Source: Glandiceps talaboti (Eukaryota > Hemichordata > Enteropneusta > Spengelidae). From it: a DNA stretch of 64,000 nt. Below the pieces are notes generated by a model, which did no database searches, was not told the origin of the DNA, and was given only the letters and a program-made list of their open reading frames with translations. This document shows positions 55,125-64,000 of the stretch, in pieces. The position numbers and the translations under genes are program-made. Numbering within the stretch: position 1 is the first letter of the stretch; every line of letters starts with the position of its first letter. The stretch covers positions 20,342,626-20,406,625 of the forward strand of contig NC_135562.1 of NCBI RefSeq assembly GCF_964340395.1, read 5' to 3'.

Positions 55125-55908
55125 GTAATTATCAAAAGTGTAAATTTTTTTTTAAGTTTGAATGAGTGAGGTTTTTTTTGCCGTCATCAACTTCATCGCA
55201 TCGCGTTGCATCTCAGCCCTTTTTTTCATGTCTCGGTCGTTTTTTGCTGTTACTACGCATGGTCACATACATATTACTGTACATGTATTTTGTCTTGTCC
55301 CTCTTTTTATTTGGTTTCTGTTGTTGGGTTGTCTCTGGTTAGGTTAGGTTGGTGACCGGTTGGTCGGTAGTTTGGATTATTTTCACTTGCCTGTCTATGG
55401 CATTTCTCTCACACCTAACACCCACAGAATCAAATTTCCTGTCTCCATTTTCACCGTGCGCGTCTCCGTCTGCATTTTTTTTACACCAAACGTACAAACT
55501 ATGTTTGTATATTGGAGAGTTATAAGGGCCCTATCCCCTTATAACTCTAGTACTCTTAACACTATTTGCAGTCAAGCATCGAGTGTGAAAAACTGGTATA
55601 TGTACGGAATCTCGGAAAGGCCACAATGAGTTGCTTGGCAGCAATGATACCCCTAGCATTGACTAGATAATATGGACATTAGACTGTTAGAATATCAATA
55701 TTCTGACAGCCTTCCCAGGGGACCTTATGCCAGAGATTTGCCGTATCATATAATACTCACAGTAAACATTTAGCTTGAAGGATGGGAATTTAAAAACAGA
55801 TACTGTAAGTTCCACAAGCAGTCTATACATATATAAAATGACCAACTGAAAGTACTATCGTCTGGCTTTTGTGGATGTCATTCAAGGCAATGTCTATTAC
55901 ATTTACAG
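55125..55908. other. intronic or intergenic stretch with two hairpins
   Basis: T- and pyrimidine-rich unique sequence with no conserved coding signal. ORFs of 61 and 89 codons here have no protein-like features. It holds a 13-bp perfect inverted repeat with a 7-nt loop (arms 55516-55528 and 55536-55548) and an 11-bp imperfect one with a 2-nt loop (55685-55695 and 55698-55708). Both could be fragments of small palindromic transposons. TTAGG occurs only twice near 55340 and is not telomeric. Confidence 0.5.
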
Positions 55909-55979
55909 GCATGTTAAGTGCACATCACCTACACCTGATGTTCTGTGATACCATCAAGATGGCATCAGAAGCAAGACAG
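55909..55979 (+). CDS. host gene exon 1 of 3 in view (71 nt, phase 1 to 0)
   Basis: The acceptor ATTTACAG ends at 55908 and the donor ACAG|GTGAGT follows 55979. It encodes MLSAHHLHLMFCDTIKMASE and three more residues. The same frame is open upstream into the intron, so coding support rests on the splice signals and on the in-frame join to the next exon. The intron after it is 1907 nt and carries the minisatellites. Confidence 0.62.
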
Positions 55980-57728
55980 GTGAGTGTTTGCGTGACTGCA
56001 GCACAAAGTAGAATTTCTGTCATGCAAGCTGTAGCATCAAATTTACAAAAATAAAAGAATTAAAGAAAATAATTAATTTAACAAACACCTTCTTGTGATG
56101 ACTGACTAAATTACAACCAGGTTGATCCAGACATGTGTTTTTGTAGAGTTTGGACTAGCTTGGAATATTAATCAGGTTGATAAAAGGAAAGTCCTAGTCT
56201 GATATATTTTCCATGGTCTGAATAAAAAAGGACATGTAAAAATACTAAAAAATAACACCAATGGCACTGCAGAACAACTGTACAAGTTTTTCAAAATGTT
56301 TATCCATATGCTAGGTCTTCACTTGGTGAATAACTATTCATTTGCCTATCCAACCATGTTGCTATCTTTGAGATATACGTGATAATGGGCGTGGTCATGT
56401 TGTTAGATACATTTGCATTTGAATGTTTTTGTTCACTTGTGTTTTATGCTTGCAGTATACGTGATCATTCAGTTGTTTCTATGGGCATGATCTTGTTGCT
56501 AGGCAAATTTACGTACATATTTAAATGTTTATTCAATTGTCTATTAATCCTCTTGTTATCTTCGCAATGTATGTGATCATTTGGCTGTTGATATGGGCGT
56601 GGTCTTGTTGCTAGTCACATTTGAATACATTTTTTGAATGTTTATTCATTTGTTTTTCAATTCTTGTCGTTATCTTTGCAATATACATGATTACTTTGCT
56701 GTTGCTATGGGCGTGGTATTGTTGCTAGGCAAATTTACATACATTTTTTTGAATATTTATTCAATTGTCTATAAATCCCCTTTGTTATCCTCGCAATATA
56801 TGTGATCATTTGACTGTTGCTATGGGTTTGGTCTTCTTGCTCGGGATATTTACATACATTTTTTGAATGTTCATTCATTTGTCTTTCTATTCCTGTTATC
56901 TTGCAATATACATGACTATTTGGCTGATACTATGGGCATGGTCTTCTTTCTATGCAAATGTATATATAGTTTTTGAATGTTTATTCAATTGTCTAAGAAT
57001 CTCTGTTCTCTTTGTGAAATACACAACCGTTTGGCTGTTGCTATGGGCGTGGTCATGTTTGTTAGGGTATTTGTATACATTTTTTGAATGTTTACTCACT
57101 TGCCTACCAGATGATGTGGTTATTGCCCAAAATATACTGCCAATTGGTTGTTGCTAAGGCTGTGGTCATGGTTGCTAGGGCCAATTTTGTCAAAATGATT
57201 TGAAGAAAATCCGCAGAATAACACTTTCAGAAACATCTCACCAAGTTTCAGACTCATTGACCATGTCCTTTTTGAGATATACGTTTTTGACCAAATATGA
57301 ACATTTTTACACCTGATTTGCATATCACTGTATGGAATCAATGTATGCTTAATATTTCTTCGTCCATATATCCGTAGAGGCATTCCCATTAAATTTCAGC
57401 CCAATCTGCTCAGAGGTTTTGGAATTACATATTTTTGACCAAAAAGACACATTTTAGCCCTAATTTGCATATCACTGATGGGACCATCATATCATAAACA
57501 ATTCTTAGTGAAAAAACCCTGAAGAATGTTTCACCTAAATTCCAGCCCAATCTACCAAGTAGTTCTTGAGTTTAAGTTTTTTGACCAAAAATCACATTTT
57601 GTGACGGAAATCACACACCTGTGATGCCATCATTTTCATCTGAACAATTTCCCACCTAGAGTCCACAAGTATAATGTCCCCACCAAATACCAAGGCAATC
57701 GGGTTTGCAGTTTTTGAGTTTAAGTCGT

Positions 57729-57764
<36 letters not shown>

Positions 57765-58286
57765 GAACAGACACCACTCTATGCCTATATCACTACTGAA
57801 CCTACATTGCAGTTCAGTTGTGCTAATAAAAAACTAACGATGAATTTAATTTTAAAACTATTTTATTTCTAATTGTTTGAATGCAGTGTTTCCTAGAAGT
57901 CCCAGGAGGGAAGCTAGCCACAAAGGTAGAACATTTTTATTTTGTTACCTAATTCTCATTTCAAAATTTCCTGTACACACAGACTTTCAGTTCAGAAATA
58001 TCTTGATAAAGAGACCAATTATTTGTGGTAACATAGACTTCACTGTCTGTGGTCATGATATGATCAAAATTCTTTGTTTTATGTGTCTAACTTTATAAAT
58101 TCCATTTTTTAAATGTATTGTAACAAACTAAAACTATACACAAAGAACTCTCATTATAAGCTTCCCCCCACCCTCCCCCAGCATGCAACTGCTCAGACGA
58201 ATTACAGAAAATTGGGTGCATTAGCAATCAAGTGCAAGCAGTTACAGCGCCACCTACAACAAGAATATGATTATGATAATCCATAG
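55909..58286 (+). CDS. C-terminal three exons of an unidentified host protein-coding gene
   Basis: Three exons join in one frame: 55909-55979, 57887-57925 and 58182-58286. Each has good flanking signals (ACAG| and CAG|GTGAGT; TGCAG| and AAAG|GTAGAA; CCCCCAG| and TAG|GTAAGA). Together they encode at least 70 residues ending in TAG at 58284-58286. The peptide starts MLSAHHLHLMFCDTIK, continues CFLEVPGGKLATK and ends HLQQEYDYDNP. The last exon is rich in K, L and Q and probably helical. No signal peptide or membrane span is seen. I do not recognise the family. The first exon begins two bases before ATG in phase 1, so upstream exons are expected, either the satellite-related exon at 54897 or ones beyond the array. 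A gene starting at the ATG 55911 with 5' UTR exons upstream is the alternative. Confidence 0.68.
56340..57180 (+). repeat. about 112-bp minisatellite, 8 diverged units, in the intron
   Basis: The word TATGGGCGTGGTC (or a close variant) recurs at 56385, 56481, 56593, 56707, 56822, 56932, 57043 and 57156, spacing 96-115 bp. Each unit reads roughly GTGATCATTTGGCTGTTGC, the GGGCGTGG word, TTGCTAGGCAAATTTACATAC, a T run, GAATGTTTATTCA and GTTATCTTTGCAATATA. Units are some 10-25 percent diverged by eye. The 65- and 96-codon ORFs here (repeating the WAWS and FECLFNCL motifs) are repeat translations, not genes. Confidence 0.85.
57181..57722 (+). repeat. degenerate non-coding repeat with four roughly 130-150-bp units, ending at an AC run
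   Basis: A unit recurs with these landmarks: TTTTTGACCAAA, an A/T-rich stretch, TTTGCATATCACTG, a long AT part, and AAATTTCAGCCCAATCT followed by a weak TTTTGGA or TTGAGTTTAAG word. Copies begin near 57181, 57290, 57437 and 57587; the last copy is the most altered. It directly abuts the 112-bp minisatellite and the AC microsatellite, suggesting a composite dispersed element whose 3' end seeded the AC run. No ORF of interest. Confidence 0.6.
57730..57761 (+). repeat. (CA)n microsatellite
   Basis: About 16 uninterrupted CA units directly after TTTAAGTCGTC. The small V/C-rich minus ORF over it is an artefact of the run. Confidence 0.97.
57887..57925 (+). CDS. host gene exon 2 of 3 in view (39 nt, phase 0-0)
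   Basis: A T-rich tract and TGAATGCAG precede it, and AAAG|GTAGAA follows. It encodes CFLEVPGGKLATK, exactly 13 codons, in frame with both neighbours. A symmetrical 39-nt microexon could be skipped without breaking the frame. Confidence 0.62.
58182..58286 (+). CDS. host gene last coding exon (105 nt including stop)
   Basis: A strong C/T tract ending CCCCCAG precedes it, and TAG|GTAAGA follows. It encodes 34 residues, HATAQTNYRKLGALAIK, then CKQLQRHLQQEYDYDNP, then TAG. The amphipathic K/L/Q-rich stretch and acidic tyrosine-containing end look like a real protein C-terminus. The stop codon is the last three bases of the exon if the downstream donor is used. Confidence 0.68.
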   Translation, partial: HATAQTNYRKLGALAIKCKQLQRHLQQEYDYDNP

Positions 58287-59165
58287 GTAAGATTTTATTT
58301 CACTTCTTTTAAATTTTATGATTTTTTTTTATTCCATAACTGTAAACTTGCATATTACAAAATTAATTATGTCATCAGATTTAGACATTAGATTTTAGTT
58401 CAGGTAATTTTTGCACTTCCACCTCCACCACCCCCCTTACCAACTTGAGAAAAGAAGATAGGTTTGTATATTACTAGTACTGGTGGTAACTTTACCTTTG
58501 CGTGTTGTCTTATACACTGAGTAATTTGAATTTCATAGTATCTTGCAGTCTTGTGATAACAATATTTCCATAGTTTGTCATACTTTAACAGCTGTCTCTT
58601 TTTTTCTTCTATACAACTTACTCAGAGAAGTTAATTTATATAAAACCTATTTAAAGTGTAAAGATATACAACTGATTGTATATGTACACTAATTATTTTT
58701 GTAATGTCTGATATTGCCAAATGATTTGGTGCTTCTTTTTTTAATGTGAACTTCATTTAATGTCAAAATAAATAAGGGCTCAAACTAAGTTTATAAACTT
58801 TGGGGTGTAAGTTTTTCCTGCATGTTTAAAAGTTACTCAAAGTATTCTAGTTATTGAAGCATGGCTAACCATCAACTATGCTATGATTTATGATATTTGC
58901 ATGATGTGCATGATTACATTGTTTTGTTTCAAGTTTCTGTTAGATCTCTCAGCACTATAAAACATATTTAGCAGTCCCTAGTGTATATCTTTCCTCAAAC
59001 AGTACTAACTTTGTTGTCATTTTTTAGGTTTGATCTAAACACCACCACCCTTCCCTCCCAAACAATTCAAGATTGTGCTACAATAATCCCTCTAATTTAC
59101 TGAATACAATCCCACCTGCCATGCTTACTAAATTTATTTGTTTGTTTTTTTATTGAAAAAAACAG
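58287..59165 (+). other. probable 3' UTR or 3' UTR intron and downstream sequence
   Basis: AT-rich with several T runs and no coding potential. If GTAAGA at 58287 is used as a donor this is an intron; a possible acceptor TTTTTTAG lies at 59020-59027. Otherwise the 3' UTR ends near the AATAAA at 58767. Confidence 0.4.
58767..58772 (+). terminator. possible polyadenylation signal AATAAA
   Basis: Canonical AATAAA about 480 nt after the stop at 58284-58286. AT-rich DNA contains such hexamers by chance, so this is only positional support for the host gene's 3' end. Confidence 0.3.
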
Positions 59166-59244
59166 TTTACACACATTTTCACAATCTATACTGCATATAT
59201 ACAATACTTGTTGAAAAGACAAGAAAAAACTTCCAATCTACATG
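59166..59244 (+). other. weak exon candidate
   Basis: AAAAACAG| before and CATG|GTAAGT after. One frame is open throughout (starts FTHIFTIYTAYIQ, ends SNLH) and leaves phase 1. The residue mix is typical of AT-rich non-coding DNA. It lies downstream of the host gene's stop, so it would be a UTR exon or part of another gene. Confidence 0.15.
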
Positions 59245-59355
59245 GTAAGTTTTTAATCCAATGAACACCAATATCAGCGATGATGATGACATATTAAATG
59301 ATTTTCTCTGCAAAGTTCACTTTTTTCAATTACCTATCCTAATTATCTTCAAAAG

Positions 59356-59437
59356 TTGCAATACAGGGAAATCTGTGAAAAACATTTCGCTGGGGGTACT
59401 AAGGCAGATGAACACTTTCAAGATGAACAGCTGCATG
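59356..59437 (+). other. exon candidate with protein-like frame
   Basis: TTCAAAAG| precedes it and CATG|GTAAGT follows. One frame is open (starts LQYREICEKHFAGG, ends FQDEQLH) with a balanced residue composition unlike its surroundings. It does not join in phase to the candidate at 59166-59244. The C-x2-H-F pattern loosely recalls zinc-finger proteins such as THAP, but this is too short to assign. Confidence 0.22.
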
Positions 59438-61327
59438 GTAAGTCTGATCTTTAAAAACTATCATTCACTGTGAGCTTTCAATATAATGTTTTCAGTGACA
59501 ACATCACTGTGTATAATCTAGTCTTTATTTTTCAGTGATTTTCCCCAGTGAAATGTTTTTCTGGTGATTGTATAATTCAAACTGTTGCACCAATATTGAA
59601 TCTTGTACAATCTGAGATGGCTTTCCTTGCAACATATGCAAATATAAGGAGTCATTTTAAGCTTTCATCTGTTTGTTTTTTTCAAATGAAGAACCAATTT
59701 GATTGGTAACTTGCGTATGTGTCATTTGCCAAATATGTTCCAAATCTTGCAGCAAGAGGCTTTTATCCCGTAATAACAGCGAACCGTTATACCTGAAAAG
59801 TGACCACAAGTAGTAAGGTGTGAAACAGCATTTGGATAATAACATATTAATGCGTCACCTGTCACCTGTTACTACGAATTCATTTTTGAATATTTCAAAA
59901 TACTGTTTCATTTCAAAATAAAATACCTTCTGCATTATACTGTTGAGTTTAGTATCACGCACCTCTTGGATGGATGCAATGTGTTAGTTTACATCTCGGC
60001 CATTTGCTCTCTAGTATGACGTAATGTGTACTATTTGTGTTTCACTCAAAGTCAGATTCAAACTACAACCGATAACACCAAACTAAAGGATTTTCTGTAT
60101 GTACCACAATCGTTCATATCATCCATATCAAGTGTAAATGTATAAATATTTCATTTGCTAATTGCCCACATTAGAAAGGTCACATGCTGGACTTGTAAAT
60201 AAACCAATTTAAGCAGTATATTTCTACACTTAATGTGAATGCTGTAAATGGGTGTAGCACATAGAGAAAGTGCTTTACTTCAGTGTTATCCCTTGTAATA
60301 ACCTTTACCTGAAAAATGTGTACATCCTTGTTTTGCGTACTATATTCAATTAAAGTACAGAAATATTCATAATATGCTTTGTGTGGTACTAATTGTGATA
60401 TCATATACAAATTTAGGAATTTGTGTTTTAACAATCATGTGACGACTGTGCGTCTGCTGTCACTGGACTTTGCCATTCTATTATTGAAATTTCAAGATTT
60501 CAGTTTTACATGAAACGTAGAGTCCAAAAACTTGTTACATTGTGTCACGGTTGGTTACCAATAACTGCTCTCTGGACTCGTGTATTAATGGCACACATGT
60601 ATCTTTATTCTCCAAGCATGCCTGAAAGCATACACAGAAAGATACACAAGCGTAGCCGTACTGGCCTCGTCTGCACTTCTGTTGTACTAACCTGTAGTGC
60701 TTACTTATATAGGAAAAGTCATGTGATAGAAAAGTAGGAAGTGATTGGATGAGGAGATGTTAACAGATGGCGCCAGGTGATTAGCAATAGAAATGAATAT
60801 TTATGGTCACAACAACAAAGGAACAGGTTACAGTAACTCACAAAACGAAATACAAAAGCGACTGACACAAGTAATTTAATTAAATGTACTTTTATTACAC
60901 ATGACTGTGACAAATGTATACAACAATATTATGTACTGTTAACAATACATTTGACATTTGAAATGGTGGCTGTAGCTGGATTTCTAGTTGTCTGCTAGAT
61001 TTTTTTACAAGGTGACTTTCAGTGATCATGTGATACAACAAGCAAAAATATGGCTGCTGGTGATAAAAACATCTCCATATCTGCGGGGCTCTTGATCAAT
61101 CTGAATGTGAGATTGATGACAGTTGATGTATAAGTAATGTGATTTATACTATTCTCAATTCACATCAAATTATCATCATTTCAAGTTGATTACATATCTG
61201 ATATGCAACTGTAAATTATGTTGTATAAATGTCCATCCGTCATTCATAACTTAGTCATAAAGTTTTCTATTTCGATCAAAAGTCTTCATCCACACATCAG
61301 GAACAGTTAAAAAATAATACATTTGCA
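59438..61327. other. no gene seen
   Basis: AT-rich sequence without recognisable exons, repeats or RNA genes. Short ORFs at 59657-59845 (minus), 60180-60434 (minus), 60510-60737 (plus) and 60719-60913 (minus) lack domain signals and are probably chance. Exons of unrecognised genes cannot be excluded. Confidence 0.5.
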
Positions 61328-61413
61328 GGCTCTATAGCTTAGTGGTTAGAGCACCAGGCACATGATTCGACAGCGCTGGCCTGGAGACCCAGGTTCAATT
61401 CCTGGTGGAGTCA
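61328..61413 (+). tRNA. tRNA-like Pol III unit (intron-containing tRNA, pseudogene or SINE head)
   Basis: The 7-bp acceptor stem GGCTCTA/TGGAGTC pairs with two G-U wobbles, and the D stem GCTT/GAGC pairs. Box A is TAGCTTAGTGG (61335-61345) and box B is GGTTCAATTCC (61392-61402). The T arm is CCAGG-TTCAATT-CCTGG. The anticodon stem would be CCAGG/CCTGG, but its loop is 21 nt instead of 7 and has no T at the position expected for U33, so no anticodon can be assigned. Either a 14-nt intron or an anticodon-arm insertion in a tRNA-derived pseudogene. A T7 run follows 6 nt after the 3' end. Confidence 0.55.
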
Positions 61414-61419
61414 ACTGTG

Positions 61420-61426
61420 TTTTTTT
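61420..61426 (+). terminator. T7 Pol III terminator-like run
   Basis: Seven T residues just after the tRNA-like unit, the usual RNA polymerase III stop. Its presence argues for a stand-alone tRNA-like transcript; a SINE would normally have its terminator further downstream. Confidence 0.5.
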
Positions 61427-62209
<783 letters not shown>

Positions 62210-62310
62210 GGAACACGCCTACGCTAAATTCATTTCTGCAAACTAAATGTGTACATGCTTTGATAATAGATTAGGTATTATATATTTTCCCGCCATTTTA
62301 AAATATGTGC

Positions 62311-63087
<777 letters not shown>

Positions 63088-63120
63088 GCAGATATAGGCA
63101 GCCACAGGGAGACAGGGATA

Positions 63121-63156
63121 TGCAGACTGACAGACAAAGAAGAGACAGACAGACAA

Positions 63157-63199
<43 letters not shown>

Positions 63200-63224
63200 G
63201 GTAGGGAGAGAGAGATATATATAT

Positions 63225-63265
<41 letters not shown>
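63121..63265 (+). repeat. compound (GACA)n / (GATA)n microsatellite
   Basis: Imperfect GACA units at about 63129-63200, a short GA/TA bridge, then about ten GATA units at 63225-63264. GACA and GATA often occur together as simple repeats in animal genomes. Confidence 0.95.
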
Positions 63266-64000
63266 GCAACATGATGTAGGTTGTGTGAAATAGTATATGA
63301 ATGAACGATGTCTAGTGCCAAAATTAACAGACTGAGTATCTGGTGATTTTGTATACATCACTCACACTGAACAAATCTTTCATTTCAACCAAACTCGCAA
63401 GATGTCATCCCATACTGACGATTTGAAAGTGCGCCCACAACGACGAATGTTTCGGTCTATGTTCATTTCAAACAGTATGTCGTTATCAATGCATGAATTC
63501 ATAAAATTGGAGTAGAAAGGTGGCATAAAGGAATGAATCATGCTAAAGATACCACGAGTAACTGGATCATTATCGGTTTAACATTGGTGTTCTAAGTTGG
63601 CACACTTTTAGGTTGCCATGACAGTGTTGCTGATATTAAAATATTTCTTTAATACTCCAAATCCGATGTATTGGATTCCCGCCAACTAACGCTAACTTCA
63701 GCCAACCCGACACTGCCAACCAGGTATACTGTGTTTAAGGTAGGCGGCAGCTGCGAAGGACGTGCACACAATCTCCTGTCACCAGAAAACAAAAAATTAC
63801 AAAATGAGACGATGCAATGCACATGCGTTAGTTGTGTTCTTATATTCTCTTATATTCATATTTTCTTTAAAGTATTCGCACTTACTTGAAGAAGCATATT
63901 TGCTGAATGACCAAATTTATATATAAACATCCCACAAAAGTACAATTTGGACGATACCTCTTTCAGAACTGTTTACACATGGACGTAAATCAAATGTACA
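63266..64000. other. no gene seen
   Basis: Unique sequence. A 72-codon ORF (63671-63889) starts on TTG and has no domain. GT dinucleotides after CCAACCAG (63722) and TTTAAG (63739) could be donors of an exon, but there is no matching acceptor or conserved frame. Confidence 0.4.

Noticed and set aside
55330-55350. TTAGG telomere-like repeat
   Set aside because: Only two units; chance in a T/G-rich stretch.
56379-57157. Membrane-like ORFs with repeated WAWS and FECLFNCL motifs
   Set aside because: Translations of the 112-bp minisatellite; the unit length is not a multiple of three throughout and the copies have indels.
59356-59437. THAP zinc-finger exon
   Set aside because: Only a loose C-x2-H-F resemblance over 27 residues; the other diagnostic residues are not in view.
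60510-60737. 75-codon ORF starting at an ATG
   Set aside because: No recognised domain or splice or promoter support; length is within chance expectation.
63671-63889. 72-codon ORF with possible internal donors
   Set aside because: Starts on TTG, no domain and no matching acceptor.

Overview
The window looks like a metazoan nuclear genome, probably a marine invertebrate. The evidence is metazoan-type splice sites, CR1/L2-like non-LTR retrotransposons, a Pol III tRNA-like unit, long dinucleotide runs and AT-rich intergenic DNA. No bacterial or phage gene organisation is present. The species cannot be named from the sequence.

Layout. (1) Positions 1-54668 are one satellite array of about 169 head-to-tail monomers of 292 bp. 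It is cut into three blocks (1-26294, 27107-40624, 45149-54668) by two retrotransposons and continues past the left edge. (2) 26295-27106 is a 5'-truncated non-LTR element carrying only the end of its reverse-transcriptase ORF. (3) 40625-45148 is a 4.5-kb, nearly complete element of a related family. It has ORF1 (zinc-knuckle-like N-terminus, coiled coil, RRM-like part) and ORF2 (endonuclease plus reverse transcriptase), with ORF2 broken once at a T8 run. (4) 54669-54962 is a diverged terminal satellite unit. (5) 55909-58286 carries three well-formed plus-strand exons that join in one frame and end in a stop: the C-terminal part of a host gene I cannot name. Its first intron holds a 112-bp minisatellite and a second degenerate repeat. 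(6) 58287-64000 is mostly non-coding, with two weak exon candidates, a tRNA-like Pol III unit, a G-rich run and large CT, GA, GACA and GATA microsatellites.

Main observation. The 292-bp monomer is built like an exon plus an intron. It holds a branch-point-like and pyrimidine-rich stretch, an exon-like 106-nt segment made of 19-20-nt sub-repeats, and a near-invariant GAC|GTAAGT donor. The diverged terminal unit has a true TTTCAG acceptor where array copies read TTTCAT. Its 66-nt exon is open, and in one frame it ends in the phase needed by the next good exon of the downstream gene. I infer that the satellite arose by amplification of an exon/intron unit of this gene, with the terminal unit as the relic or still-working copy. 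Higher-order blocks of 4, 5 and 7 monomers show ongoing unequal exchange, and the retrotransposons inserted later.
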